Of a stretch of DNA of 64,000 nt, positions 1 through 13,600 are shown piece by piece. Both the position numbers and the translations under genes were made by a program. The notes beneath the pieces were generated by a model, which was not told the DNA's origin, made no database searches, and saw nothing but the letters and a program-made list of their open reading frames with translations. This DNA comes from Heligmosomoides polygyrus polygyrus (Eukaryota; Nematoda; Chromadorea; Rhabditida; Heligmosomidae). Each line of letters opens with the position of its first letter. The stretch's first letter is position 1. The stretch covers positions 38,649,975 to 38,713,974 of the forward strand of contig OX377204.1 in the NCBI GenBank assembly GCA_947396885.1, read 5' to 3'.

Positions 1-843
1 AGCCAAAACAGTGTAAACGGAAAGCAAAACTGTTAGCAAATTTCTGGCAAAAGTGCCCCGCCGCGTGACCAAAGAAGCCCTATCACCGCATAGCGTGCAT
101 TTATTCTTTTTACAACTCTTGAGAGGTAGCACTTTCTCTCACACTCAGAAACCTTCGGATAGAAGTCTTGAACAATGCATGTTTTGGGACGCGTCAAACA
201 GTGAAAATGCGTGCGATATGATCGTCGGCGGAGACGGACGAATAATGCCAGCAATAGCAGACGAAAGATCAAGTGTGGCCGGCTTTCGATAATACATAAC
301 AAAACAGCTAAGACACATAGTATCCGTTGGATATTTCAAAAGTCAATTTCTGACAGCTAAGTTTGGCACTAAAGTTACTGGGGCAGCCTACAAATGATAA
401 CAGTATGATAACTGGAAGGAGGTCCATTCTAATTCGCCTTTCACCTCTACACTGATGGTCCTGAAAACTTAAACAACACCGTCAATGATTGTAGACGAAC
501 ACATTTTTACCCTCGGTGCGAGATGCATCCTCTCTCAAAATATCACACCTCAGCAGAACCGCTACAATCTGAAAGCATCCTTCAAGAACGTGTTACTAGA
601 ACAGTTATAAGGAACCGAACAATCTTCCTCACACTGCACCTGTCAATTGACCGGGATCTCCTTTAGTGTCAGGGGAAGACCAGGCAGCTAGAAGCTAATA
701 GAGCTCTGCTCGTTACCGCACGTAAAACAAGAACCTCGTCCAAAATGCTGCACAAACGTCACAGAACAAAAAGAACGCCATTGTTTCAGAATAGCGCGGA
801 CTAATGAAAAACAGGATGAACACATGGTCACATATTCCTATCA

Positions 844-1373
844 ATGCTGAACCGACACATGAAGAACAAACTGCAGTACATCACCCAGCTGAGTCAGATG
901 CCCACGGTGGTGGCGGTTGTGGGCGAGCAGCTGGACGATCCGCTGGTGGCCACTACGGCTTGACCGGCAACGGTTAGGTTCGCGTCTCGACGTACGGTGT
1001 TCGACGAGAAACCAGGCAGCGTCGGGAAGCGAATGCCGATATCCCGCGACAATTTCACCGGCACCTGCAATTACGAACGTTTATCACAGCAGCAGAAACG
1101 GCTACATGTCTGTGTGCGTGTGTTTTAGTGAGAGCTCTGGTTCACTGAATCGTGCGAAAGAGGTTAAAACAAAGGAACCAAACCATGCGTGAACAACGGA
1201 AAAGGAGAGCTAACTTATGAGCATACGCACAGGCCGACGAGGAATCGTGGCCTCGACGCGAATCACGGCTGAGTTGGTGGAGCAAGCAGGCATGGCGAAC
1301 TGTGGATGGCGGGCATGGGACTGGTCGAGGAGGCAGCTTTACGCGAGATCTTGCGAGAAGCCGCACGAGCTAG
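844..1373 (+). CDS. possible terminal exons of an unrecognised protein
   Basis: I do not recognise this protein. The frame 844-1107 reads like coding sequence, with G/C-ending codons and few rare residues, including QLSQMPTVVAVVGEQLDDPL and, further on, VFDEKPGSVGKRMPISRDNF. It stays open except for one TGA at 961-963. A GT donor follows 1107. A CGCACAG acceptor leads in phase to 1233-1373, which ends at TAG (1371-1373) after a W/R-rich tail. The intron would be 125 bp. The ATG at 844 may be internal, since no upstream exon was found. The TGA could be a mutation in a pseudogene, an assembly error, or the true end of a shorter protein. The splice model is my inference, and no family is assigned. 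Confidence 0.35.
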
Positions 1374-2989
1374 CAACGAGGAAAAGGTGCTCTAAAATAA
1401 CAAATGAACACAATCACACACCTGGACGCATTCTGAGAGTAAAAGTCCAAAGTTGCAACTCTTGAAAGCTGTTTGGGTCAGAAATGAACACTAGAAAACA
1501 CACAACGGGCTAGCGTTGATCCGAAGTTTGATTCCAGCACAAGAACAGCACCACATTAGAGCACTACACAATCCCTTCGACTTTTAGCATGGGGAAGAAG
1601 AAACTGTCATTGTTGAAAATATAGCGCGAGCGAACCACCTCAGGAACATTGGAAATGTGGACAATAGACTACGCTCGAAACACGGAAGGCTTGTTGCCGT
1701 GCAAGGATAGAGGACGGCATGTTAGTTGTGGATTGCAATAAACCGGAGTTCCTGCATATTTCCAAATTAGTTTGAGAGCTAAACTAGGACGACGGTTCTA
1801 ATGAGAATGCTCGTGGCTGACCGTTTCTTCCAATTGTTGGTGTAACCTACAGAAGTGAGATCAGTGCACCCGATACAAAAACGTGCACTGTTCGCACAAT
1901 CACTCAATTCTTACAGACCTTTTTAACATTTTTTACCTTGAAGATAAACACCTCTAATTACCAAGGATTGCTTATATGTATAACACTATGAGTAAAATGT
2001 TACCAGTATGCGTTGTACCTCTACAGGTTTTTATTCTCGAGCTTTATCTCCAAACGGCCTTACATTTCGACGCGCTCGTTTTCCTCAGGCGTTTGATCCA
2101 CCTTGGGAGTGCTTTCCATTAATAGGATCGGGCGAATCGATAGTTATGTTGTATATGAACGCACTCTGTTATTGCGAGCGTTTTCTCGGCGCGCAACGCT
2201 CCCCGTGAGATTAACGTTTCCTCCGTAGACGATCTCTAACCCCACTTACCGGTCGAAAACGAGGCTCGAAAGCAAATACGATACCCTACCGCAGTCAATG
2301 CACTCTACATGTGCAAAAACGCACAGTGTCCTAAGCAAAACCTTTTGCTGGTTAATTCCTGAGCTCGACAACAGTTCCAGGCGTCAATTCTGAGATATCA
2401 GCCTGCACTGAGGTGCTACCGGTTCTTTGCCATTTAGACATACACAAATGGCAACAGGAAACTTAAAAGTCACTACCCTGCTTCTCAGACACTCCTATAC
2501 ATACCTCAATAGGATACTTTGTAGAACTCCACGCGAAATTCATTAACTTGCCTTATAGTACGAGGAGTATAGGTAGAAAAAAAAAGAGATGCCCTTTTGA
2601 ACCTAGCTTACAGTTGAATTTAACAACGTTGACCGAATGTTGTGTGCAAGAGAAGAATTTAAGATTACACCAGTTTGTCCCACGAAACATTGTTTGTGTG
2701 CTGAACGATTAAATTCATGTAGAACTAAGGAAGCTCGAAGTTCTATTTTTGTTGTACATCTCAGAGGTCATCTTAATATGTTCTTGGTGTGCCCTATGAA
2801 TAGCGGTTGCCAGTCGCCTATGGATATGTTAGTGTTTTATTCTTATAAGGAGAGCCTCCAGAGTGGCGGTGAGCTTTTGCGATGCAATTTTTACAGGATG
2901 TAGGGTCTCGTGTGGGGAGTCCAAAATCATAGTTACTTTTTTCGGAATGCTCCTCTGTGGTAGAAAAAACCGTGTGGTCGCGTGAGCGC
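1374..2989. other. intergenic, nothing recognised
   Basis: About 1.6 kb between the possible terminal exons and the first foldback element. Only short, interrupted reading frames occur. I see no transposase, RNA gene or clear repeat. Confidence 0.5.
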
Positions 2990-3905
2990 GAAGATCATGA
3001 CGCCTCTGCTGCCACCCTGTCCGATGTGGTCTGTTGGCGCAGTGGTAGCGGGCCGTCTCTCGGGCGCACCGGGCGGGTTTGATGGTTCGGCCCCGGTGTC
3101 GCCACTTTTCCCGCACACATCGGATCGTTATTATTATGGGCTTGCGTGACCACAGGAGTCAATTTGTACACGATTAATGCTCTTAGTATTTAAACCTAGC
3201 CTTTTTGGGCTTTCATTTGAGTTACCTCTCAATGGATAGTATTTGAACTGTACCATTCCATTGGATCGCTAACAATTTTTTCTCGCTCACATGAAGTAAC
3301 TGTGTTTATTGCTGACAATGATTTAACATAATCAACAACTATGATATAGAACTATGAAACATTTAAAACGTAATCGCTTATCACACCAGCAGCGTCTTAC
3401 ATCTTAAACGCTAGGGCGGAACAACCTTCCTCTCCCTGACAAGGCATCACTACTTCTTCGTTGAAGGCATAATCGGTATGCGTTGAGAATGGCTCCGGGT
3501 GATCATCAACATATCCAGCCGCCACCCGACATTTTACTGCTAATGTTAAGTTTTTACCAGTATCAAACCAAATTCATACTGATCCCGTTAAGTTTATGTG
3601 TTTGTGTGCATTTACGGTATCGTTGCTGATATGATACAGCGCAAATACGATCCATTGAGAGGTAACTCAAATGAAAGCCCAAAAAGGCTACGTTTAAATA
3701 CTGAAAACATTAACCGTGTACAAATTGACTCCTGTAATCACACAAGCCCATAATAAGAACGATCCAATGTGTGCGAAAAAAAGTGGCGACACCGGGGACC
3801 GAACCATCAAACCCGCCTGGTGCACCCGAGAGGCGGCCCCGTTACCACTGCGCCAACCGCCCACATCAGGCAGGGTGGCAGCAGGGGCGCCATGAACTTC
3901 GGACA
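2990..3905. repeat. foldback element with tRNA-like arms
   Basis: The left arm (about 2990-3245) and the right arm (about 3640-3905) are inverted copies roughly 255 bp long, matching over most positions. They share, in opposite orientation, a tRNA-like stretch with an A-box-like TTGGCGCAGTGGTA and a B-box-like GATGGTTCGGCCCC. They also share AGTATTTAAAC and TGAGTTACCTCTCAATGGAT. About 390 bp of unrelated AT-rich sequence lies between the arms. No coding capacity is seen. The exact ends and target duplication could not be fixed. Confidence 0.75.
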
Positions 3906-4070
3906 ACGTCTTCGGCACACCTTCTGAATCTCCAGGCACCTTGTACGACGTCTTCGGCACTTCTACCTGACCCCCAAACACGTTGAGCGACGTCCTTGGC
4001 ACGTCTTCTGAGTCCCAGGCACATCATGCGACTTATTCCGCACGTCTTCCGAATCCCCTGGCACGTAGAA
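3900..4070. repeat. degenerate minisatellite, ACGTCTTC-type units
   Basis: Diverged units of about 40-55 bp recur here, each containing a form of ACGTCTTC(C/T)GAATCCC followed by GGCAC. The same motif family appears again at about 57590-57720 and near 58000, so this is a dispersed repeat rather than a local accident. Confidence 0.5.
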
Positions 4071-4400
4071 GACGAATGGGTATTTTATTTTTTTTATTTT
4101 CGCGCCACGTAATTTAATCAGTATCGATTGACAGTGATGGATACTGCAAAAACGAACGTCAGATTCGTGTTGTGCGACCTCGACTACCCTCAGGGCTGAA
4201 GTTTCCAGGCAGGAAGAAGACGTCTACGTATTTTCCGCTATTTTTCCGCGCTGTAATTTGATCAATATCGATTGATGGCGATAGATTCTTCAAAAACGGA
4301 CTTCAGATTCGTGTTCAGCGACCTCGATTGCCCCAGGGCCGAAGTTCCCAGGCAGTGAGAAGACGTCTGGATATTTTTCGCTATTTTCGTGTCGTAATTT
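4068..4400. repeat. tandem duplication, unit about 147 bp
   Basis: Two full units and the start of a third begin with GAAGACG near 4068, 4217 and 4360. Each carries a T-rich stretch, then GTAATTTGATCAATATCGATT or a close variant, and then CAGATTCGTG. The CAGATTCGTG and GACCTCGA segments recall the foldback family at 19306-19770. Confidence 0.6.
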
Positions 4401-5657
4401 TCTCCCCTATTTCCCACCCGAATTTTCCCCTATTTTATAAATTCTGCGGCGGCGCCGATCGATAGTATGACTCGTCGCTTAACGCGTTATTATAGAGTAT
4501 GATATTCTTTCGTTGCAAGGTTTTTACAGCCGCTAGTAGCTTAATGGCGCTTTAGAAATTTAACTAGAATACTAGACTAGAATACCTTCCTTTACAGCTA
4601 GAAACACTCCTTGCATCTATTATTGTGGACTTGCCTTTCTAGATAGACCAGCAATTCCACAAAATTAATATAGAGGACGGGCAAGAGTGATGCTGGGAAA
4701 ACCAAAAGCGTGAATCATTCTAGTGTTAGTTGTAAGTTTCCTAGACAGAATTAGTTCATGCAAGTGTGCATACAAAAATTTAGCACTGCCAGTCACAACC
4801 TCGCTACCACACTCCACATAGAAGTCTATATAAATCAATGTTGAGGATTTCAGACGTCAACGTTGTGAATCTTGAAAAGTAATCCTTATTTGTATATCAG
4901 CTGATGTGTCTAGTGTGGGGAAGCATTCAACCCGATGTTCTTATTTGAATCAATAACCACTTTGACGCTTTCGTGTCTCCATACTGCGCCAGTCATATAG
5001 CGCGTCGACTGCTTTACTGCAGCAATAGGCAGAGTTTCTCGATGGTTTATCATATTTTCCTCTGAACAAGGAATGCCGTTTCAGCCATCCATTCGAATGA
5101 CTATTCGGACTATATCAGGTTGGCATGGTTGCACTTCATGTTGCATGTTTTTCTACTATAATTTGAATAAGAACACTGCTAGACTTTCCACTAGACTTCC
5201 ACCCAAGCTTACGCAGGGTTGTGTACATAGCTTAAACTGTACCGAATTGACCAATATCGACCGATGTTCTTTACTACATCGGAAACTCATCCGAGGTCAC
5301 CGTACGCGCTTTCTCTTCGCTTCAGGCAATTAGCAAAAATCTACAGTTATCGACTAGCGAATGATTTCTGACTGGTGAGGGCTAGCCGAAACGCTCTTAT
5401 CCAGCTGATAAAGCAACACACATACGGTGGGGCAAGGAAGGAGAAAAAGCTCATTGGAGGTCTAACGTCACATATGGTGGAATGGATTACTTATATTGAC
5501 ATTACGCGTTACGACGAAGAGGTTGAGAACATAGACCTAGAAGCTCTCGTAGAATCTCGTAGGGTCCAGCAGAGAAACGTAAAAGCAGGACAGTCGAAGT
5601 AGCTGTGAGACAACAGCGAAAGAAAAGCCCCGAAACCACACACTCTCAAAGAACAGC
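4400..5657. other. region beyond the 3' end of egl-10
   Basis: AT-rich sequence with no supported gene. It should contain the egl-10 3' untranslated region on the minus strand. I could not place a polyadenylation signal with confidence. Confidence 0.4.
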
Positions 5658-7687
5658 TTAACGTTGTCCTTCAACTTTTGCACACATAAAGTGCCCCGAA
5701 GCAATGTTACAGGGATAGTCAGTCCAACGAATAAAATCTGAGGCATGCAGAATGTGCACCAAGGAGCATGCGGAATAGGCAGGTGCAGGATTTCTCAAAC
5801 AACTCACCTTCTTTTTCGACTGAATGAGCAGATCCTTATAGATGTCGGAACGCAGAAAGCGCTGATAGCTATCGTTCTTCATCAGGCAAAATATATGATC
5901 CTAAAGACGAATATCCACAAATAGCTACGGAGAGACTTTTGAAGACAAACACGTAAAACGAACCGCTGCCTCATCGAAACTCCATCTGTTGGGATTCTTG
6001 AGATTCTCCTCCGTTATCTCCATTACCTAAAACAGTGCGTCTACTAAGATCTACAAGCAGATAGAGCTTTTTTAGTACCTTGCAGTCCACGTTTACAGGT
6101 GAGGTTGCATTCGTATCTATAAACTCGTTGTAGATCTCCGTCACGAGTACCGGTACCATTCGACAGCTGCATTTCCGCAACTTTTGAACCTAAACAGGAA
6201 CGTTCGAGATAGCACAAAAAGGATATACAGTTAGAAAAACGCATACAATGTCAGGAGAAAACGAAATCCTTACAACATCGAAGCTCTTGACCTTCTTTTA
6301 AAGCATGAGAAGGCGAGAATCTTCCAACATGACGGATTGCACCATGCACAGGTTTGAGAGTTTCGCGACTTTTAGGTCTGCGACGGCATAGCTGTCGGTT
6401 TATATTCAACAAGTGCTCCGTCACGTCTATCGGCGTGCCTCTCACTTGCGCTCTTCGCGCGATGTTGCAGTATCAATAAGGACAATCACATTAAGCTAGC
6501 TGGTCTACTTGTACAGCTTTTTTCCCCACCTAGGAGTACAAAAGGCTCGCAGTACGTACAGTATATAGATAGAGCGATCTATTGGTTCCTCACTACTGGT
6601 CCTTCCTTAGTGAAACGGTCCCCCATGAGGTACTGGTCCTCCTCAATGATCCCTCCTTAGGCCTCGTGCATACTTCCCGTCACCGCGATGGAATCCGCGG
6701 CCCGTTAAGGTAGGTGCGGGGAGTAAGGCTGTCCTATCGCAGTCTGCCGTAGCCCACCGTAATACTAAAAATAGATGCCAGCTTTGTGATAGCGGAAATG
6801 CTGCTTTTTTTTCGTTTTCAACGGTCTTTCTATTGAGAGCTGCTCTTAGAACACATATGTGATGCTGGGATTGGTCTAGTGCGGAAACTGCGGTCGGCCG
6901 ACAGCACTGGCAAGGCGACGAGCGCTGCCGCGCGCGACCGCTGTTGCGGCAGGTTTTGTGTTCATAGATACGGCCCAAAGGTTAGCGATTTAGCTGAGTG
7001 ATGGATTATGTTGCGACCGTTCAATCGATCCCTTACCCAGGTAGGAAGGTCTTCATCACTGTTCCCACTACCGAACCACATAATAGACCGGAGATGCGGC
7101 TGATAGAGAACACCTCATGAAATATGAAAAAAGTGTTCTGTCCAAAGTACCGCATATAGGTGCTCAAACAGAACCTCCCAAGCGTGGACAACTGAGCAAG
7201 TCTTTGTGGGATGACGCCGTTGTATAGATCCCACTCGGGCTGTCAGTCAAGTAAACAATGTGGAAAACTGGGCCTTCCATAGCGCTAATCCAACACCTCA
7301 GCGCAAACAAGACAATTTTGGCTTATCGTCCATTCAAAACGTGAAATGAAAGTAAATTGGTAATGGTAGAAAATAAGCTATTTTTCCGGCTAGGCTGGCC
7401 ATAATTATAACGGCAAGACTACTCGAAAAGTGCATTGGCCTTGCAGCTTTAAAGAAGCGAGTTCATGAGCGAAATACCGCGACATTTTTATCAGATTTCG
7501 CTCCAAAAAATCTGATCTTCACAAAAACACAGAACGTCAACATACCTCCCACCAAAAGCGAAGATTTTCTCCTGAATACTCTTTGTCGAGGAACTTTTGC
7601 AACGTCTCCCTTCCAAGCATATCAGCAAGCAGCTCCTCGAAGCACTCTTCCCACAGCTTCAGTCGTCGTGTAGATATATCACCGGTT
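5658..7687 (-). CDS. egl-10: egl-10 exons for the RGS domain and C-terminus
   Basis: Exon 7687-7546 opens the RGS domain ([20 protein letters not shown], then [12 protein letters not shown]). Exon 6189-6079 has [18 protein letters not shown], 6026-5964 has [14 protein letters not shown], and 5900-5808 has [19 protein letters not shown] and QSKKK. These contain the Asn of SGEN and the other contact positions used for Galpha GAP activity. After KKK the sequence can read through GTGAGT as VS for 43 more codons to a stop at 5658. C. elegans EGL-10 also continues with VS at this point, but the tail is not conserved, so the last few dozen codons are uncertain. Confidence 0.92.
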
Positions 7688-10600
7688 CTAGAAAGAGGTT
7701 ATTGTAGATCAGAACCAAGCATTAAAAACACTCCATAAACGTACATCTTGTCATGCTGCCAGAAGTCCACAGTGTCGCTAATCCATGGATTAGGTTGACT
7801 TTGGAATGGATCTGAGACCGTACCCAGTGGAGTGAGAAACGGATCAAAAACTCTTCGGTGCTCGTGGTAGGCCAAGTAGCTGAAAACAGGAATGCTCGAT
7901 TCTGGAAACAATGCCGATCCAAGTCACTAGTTGAGCTTTTCCAGGTTGTTTCCATCATTCGCTTCTCTCAAAGGATTTGTTAAAGGAAAACACCCACTTT
8001 TCAACAACTTTCGACGTCCGCAAAACGTTCTTCGATAACCGATTGTTTAGCTGGTTGATCTGAAATCTCCACAACTAAAAATGAACACAACATAAAACTA
8101 CAGAACAGACAGCCAAAAAGGCAGACTATTTGCTGTATTCCAAGTAATGCGCCTATGAGCAAGGAAAACTTATTTCCCTTATTTTGGAAAAATCGACTAC
8201 AACCATAAAAGCATTCCATCGCCATTTCGGCTTCCAAGTGCATGAGATTGCTGAACAAGACGAATAGATACTTAACTGCGGTGAAAGCGTGTGATCCCCA
8301 TTCATGCTCACATAATGTGCGATACTGGCTCACTGGTCAAGGGCTGTGGCCATCCTGACTGCAGGATATCAAGGAACACCCTGACATCACCAACTCGTTG
8401 ATTGGAGCGCTTCATGGAGTAAAGAGGGCCGGCCCACAATGCCGATCAAACACATGACGGCGACAAATGGAGACGAAACTGTGTTCAGACAATTCGACGA
8501 TGAAGTGAACAAGTGATACGACTGAGAGTCGACGCACTGATCAGTTCTCATTTGAAGATAAAAGACGAAGATGAAACGAAAAACATAGTGCAAGGACTAT
8601 ACTGCTAGGACTAAGCCTTCTAATACTCTCTTTGGCGCTGATATCTTTCATATCCAGCGTATGATATTAGCGTGCTCGGCTTGCCTTCCCAGAACTCGGG
8701 TTGAGCTGGATCAGTACTCTAGCGAGAAAAAAAAAACAAGGGAAGTCATGTAGACGATAGTAAATCCACACATGCATTCAACTAACCTCAAGTTTTAAGG
8801 TATCTTGAACTTGCGTGCACCTCCTCAGGCCTGGCCTCGCATAGTAGTTGCTTCGAAATGATCCACCAGTGGACGATCCACTACTACTGAAAAATTCAAA
8901 CGGTGCACAGCATTAAGGTGAGTAGCAAAGTATACCATTTTACGTCTAAATGAACACTTATCAAATCAAGTTGGACACTTTCCTAATCAAAATGAAGATT
9001 TTTCAAAACAAAACGAGCGTCTTGCAGTTTAAGCGAGACTCTGCAACACGGTAAGATCATTTTTTGCTCAAAAATTTAGGTAAAACTATGAAATTTTTTA
9101 TTCACCGGCCCTGAAAGTGAACTCGCTGCTTGAATTTTTTAAAATTCTATTTTTATGGAAAATAATTTTTTTTTGTTTCAAAGCGAACAAAGGCATCAAT
9201 CGTATAGTATATGAAAAGGAGAACACGCGACACTCCACAAGATTGCCGTGATTTTTATTCAATTGACAGCAAAAACTCTGTTTGCGTGACGTTGCGCAGA
9301 CGTAAAAAGTACAGCACAAGTAGTTATTTAAAAAGCACAATCGCACCAATGCCTCATTCACATTACCAATAAAAATACGAAGATCCAGTCGAGTGCATGT
9401 CGGAATCTCTTTTTAATACATTAAGCGGTCGTTGTCCTATCGGTCTTTAGAACAAAATTCAATTTATTATTTTTCTTCGAAAAATAGTCTTTTATAAAAC
9501 TCCAAATGGTATGTTCACTTAATGGGATCGGTTGATCAAAACAATCAAAGACAGTTAAACTGAATTTTCCTCAAACAAACGATTATTCTAACCGAGCTAC
9601 CGAGAGTCTCTAGCTTAACCTGGAAGAAGGTTCTTCGCTTATTTACTTATTTAAACGAGTACAAGTGCAACCGCATGCAATAGAAAATCACCAAAACAAC
9701 ACAATCGCCACATATTACCCAGCTCGAAAAGTAAATGATGGACTACGTCGAAGGCATCAGTAAGTTATGGATCCAGATGTCAGCTTAGACATTTTTTAAA
9801 ACAATTTTGCGTGGCTCTTCCAGCAAACTACTTTATTGTACCACTACGAGTAGATGCTCTCAACGTTACTAGGTCAGTGAGCTTTAAACTGCTTTAATTC
9901 TTGACAATTTTGTAGAAAATCAATAGGTCATTTCTATTTCTTCTAAACTCAAGAGTGTCCAGCCCAAAATCAAGATTGCTGACTCTACTTGGCGGAATTT
10001 GGTCATATGCAAACCCCAAGCTACGTATAATACACATAAGCTTCCTTGTGAAACCTATGTAGTAGGTGTCTAAAGGTACCTCTCTTCGATTTCTACTGAC
10101 CACGGAGTGATCTCAGGTGTTGTTGTGGCCGTGACCCAGACATTTGACCTGATGGCTAAGTTTGTGTTCGGGAAGTTAGACGCCGATGACCACCCAAGAA
10201 GTGGTCTCCCGCTAAAAAGCAAGTAGATCGCGAAGAGGCGAGGCGGGAAGCGGACTGCATAAAAGGCCGGCAGCAGGAGGCCTTGGTGTGCTTGGGGTCG
10301 GGTTCGCCAATCGCCAGTTGCGGCTGCTATTCTAATCTTTTCTCCTAATAATTCTCCTAATGAACCTCTACTTCTCTCTCACCAAGTAGCTCTCGGAGAA
10401 AGAAGGGTCGCAGGGAAGGAGACCCAGCTGAATTGTATACAAGGCAGGTATACGACTGAACGGCGAAAATGAATACTATCATCGTTGAACACAAGAAGCC
10501 CTCAGGGTTTACGATGGGATCGCACTGTCAGCGCGCGCCCACGTGCCATGTAGCGCTCAAATTACAACGACTAAGCTGTATAGTTGTGCCCTCGAAATTT

Positions 10601-13600
10601 TTTTTTAATATTCGATTTCGAAAATATTCGAAAAGATGGTTTTTCTGAATATTCGAATTCGAATACATCCAAAAAACGCAATTTTTGAATATTCGACTTC
10701 GAGCACATAAATGCAATTTTTTGAATGTTCGAATTCGGCTACATTCGAAAAACGGGATTTTTTGAATATTCGAATTCGAGTGCATTCGAAAACAGGATTT
10801 TTTGAATATTCGAATTTGTAAAGTATGCTGATAGTTGTGTTCTGTTCTGAGTTAGTGCGCTCAGCAGCCGAAAATAATGTACCTGAGAGGCACAGAACGT
10901 CGCATCACTCATTTCTTGGTCAAAAACCAAACCACAAACGAGCGTGTGCAAAGTGGAACCGCTCCAGCGCAAGGTGCAAATGGAAGTGAGCTGGTGAAGG
11001 GCCCACAAGGTCGGTGTCCACTTCGACGTCAGATAACATGCCGCCGATACGGGCATGTTGGAATTGTGGCAAATCTGGACATTTCCGGAGGGACTGTGTG
11101 AAAAAAGGGAACAGTAAGATGTGCAGCAACAAGATGGCGCTGTTCCGACTCAAAAAAGCCACCAACCCACTGAACAGGGAAGGCAAACGTTCAAAACCGT
11201 CTGTCTAGACGTTTGGATCTAGCTTCGTTGTACCATGTACAGACGATCAGTATAGGATCTTTAAGATTGGCTAATGTGTTGTACTTCTTCTGTGTGGAAA
11301 GGGCGTTTTATTTAAGTTTATTGTGTACTAACAATGCTACAGTATAAATAGGTGGTTCAGTGGATATTGAGGCTAGAGGGAATGAGGGAGAAGCTTGGGA
11401 AACGTATGGAGAGATGGTGGTCGGTTATTGTGTAGGGAGGCTGTCGGGCTTGAAGTTATGGGGCCATAGTGAGTTGTAGGGAAGTGCCGTGGAAGAGAAG
11501 AAGCCGGAGCCGGAAGAAGAGGCAAGAGAGAAGTTAACTGCAGGCAGGAAACCGAACGGAACTGCCTGAAACTGCCGGCAGCGTCCTTTTATACAGGAGG
11601 CCTTTTATACGGGCCAAATTGGGCGCAGACGAGTGCTAATTGGCATCTCTTTGAGGATCGGTACGCCCTAAGAGCAGGCCTTATGTTGCAGGCGCACCGG
11701 GCTGCTTGATGAGTCATCATGAATATGTCGATATTCATGACACCGTCCTAGAGAACTAGTCGTGTCACAGATCGGAAAAGGAGCGAGATGTTCGGTGCAA
11801 AGGCCATGTGTCAAGTGCAACTTCTGGGACGCAGCCATGAAGCTTTGGTCGACACGGAGTCTCAAGTGGGCATCCTACCGCTTGACCTCCTCGTCGCAGC
11901 ATCGAAGTCGGAGTTTGACATTGATGAAAATGTAGAAGAAGTAAAAGTCGACAAGAACACAAGCATATACGATGCCTCAGGACGTATGATGTCCTTCAGG
12001 GGGGCAGTAAGACTCAGCTTAGGCCTGAAGGGCAAACCTCTACGCCGTGTGGTGTTCCTTGTAAGGAAGGGAGGGGACGATACGATTGTACTGGGTACAA
12101 ATATCCTACAGAGGATTGGAATTCAAGTGCCCCCAACCACAAAGCAAAGGCCGAGGACAAGATCTAAGGGCACACAGTAGGTGAGAAAGGTGCAGCTAGG
12201 ATCGTGCAGATGAACAGACCTAGTAAGCCCAGTCGCAAGGCGGGGTAGGGTCGGTCACAGGGTCGATACGGTTGACGTAGGTTCTCTATCCTTCGTCCAG
12301 AGGAAACGAGCACCTAGAGGGGATCAGGCAATGCAAAATGGAGTGAAAGCAAGCGTTGAAGTAGCCGGAAGGAGTACTATAAAGGATAAAGGACGGCGTT
12401 ACTCAATCCCTTATGGGACGCGCCAGCGCATTCTACTTCTACGGGATGTCGTGGAGGCGACATGAGTGCGTATTTGGCCATACAATGACTTGCAGTGGTC
12501 AGCCGATGAACAAGTCAGCGGTTTATCCTCCCCAGACAAGTCTGGTACCAATTCACCGACCCCGTAGTGATGGAAGGCTTGGTTGGAATGGGCGGGAAAT
12601 CCGAACCAGGAACCTGGTATTGGGTGCACGCGACAGTCGCGCCTCCTCCAACTGCGCTACACGCGTCGAAGGAGTACTATAGGTACAGGAAACCAATATC
12701 AACCCGGTGTGCAGAAGGATGGACGTCGTAAGCCCAATAAGGCTGTTAAAGCACATAGCAAGGTTGACTCGGCTGCTCAAACCCTCGGTCAGAAAAAATG
12801 TGCACCAAAAGCAGTAAAAAGTTCGCGAAATGCGACACCTGCGAGCCGTAAAATAGCTAAAATTTCTCCTCAAGAAGTCATGGTCGAATCAACCAAAGGA
12901 GCAGAATGGCTATAAGAACTCTGAGAGGACACCACATACAGCTGAATAATTGACGCGTTGGAGCGCGGAGACATCGCAGAAGAGGTACGTTTTCCCAACT
13001 ATGGGAGAAAGCTCAAAGTGGTGGATTTCGCACTGCAGGAAAGACACCCGTGTTTCATGGATAAAGAGCGCGTACGGAGAGTGGTACCGCCCTCATGTCG
13101 AAGGAGTGTCTTTCACGACGCGCACTCAGCAGCAAATTTTGGATCTAAAAAGGTTTGCTGAGTAGTGTCAAAAAACGCGTTTTGGGAAAACATGTCTCGT
13201 GATATAAGACTGTGGACTGACGAGTGCAATACTTGCAGTATGTCCAGATCTCAGTCGGAAACAGTCATACATGGCATACAAGACCTTGCGTTACGCACCA
13301 TGTAGACAACCCCGGAAGCGACCACCTAATAAAGATAACTAATCGATTACTGCAATTATGTAGGTGCAGCGCTAAGTGGGTAGACCCAGAAATGTAGATG
13401 TTCGGATATCTACTTGTTTCGTCAAGGAGCAGCAGTCCGATAGCCAATCGTAGCCGATGTTCCTACCACTGAGAAGCAGAACACGAGACGCCATGGCACC
13501 GACGCATACTACGCCAAGGACGTAAAGAAAAAGCGCCTCGAGCAGGCGCATGTGATGAAGCAGACGGGACGCCCTCAGGGCAAACATTAAAGACGTCGGA

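Noticed and set aside
8627..8718. Extra egl-10 exon ([14 protein letters not shown]...)
   Set aside because: It enters in phase, but the exon before (to 8787) joins the GGL exon (8059) directly in phase and matches C. elegans EGL-10, so it is not needed.
10600..10812. CRISPR-like array
   Set aside because: Units are adjacent diverged tandem repeats without unique spacers, no cas genes are present, and the DNA is eukaryotic.
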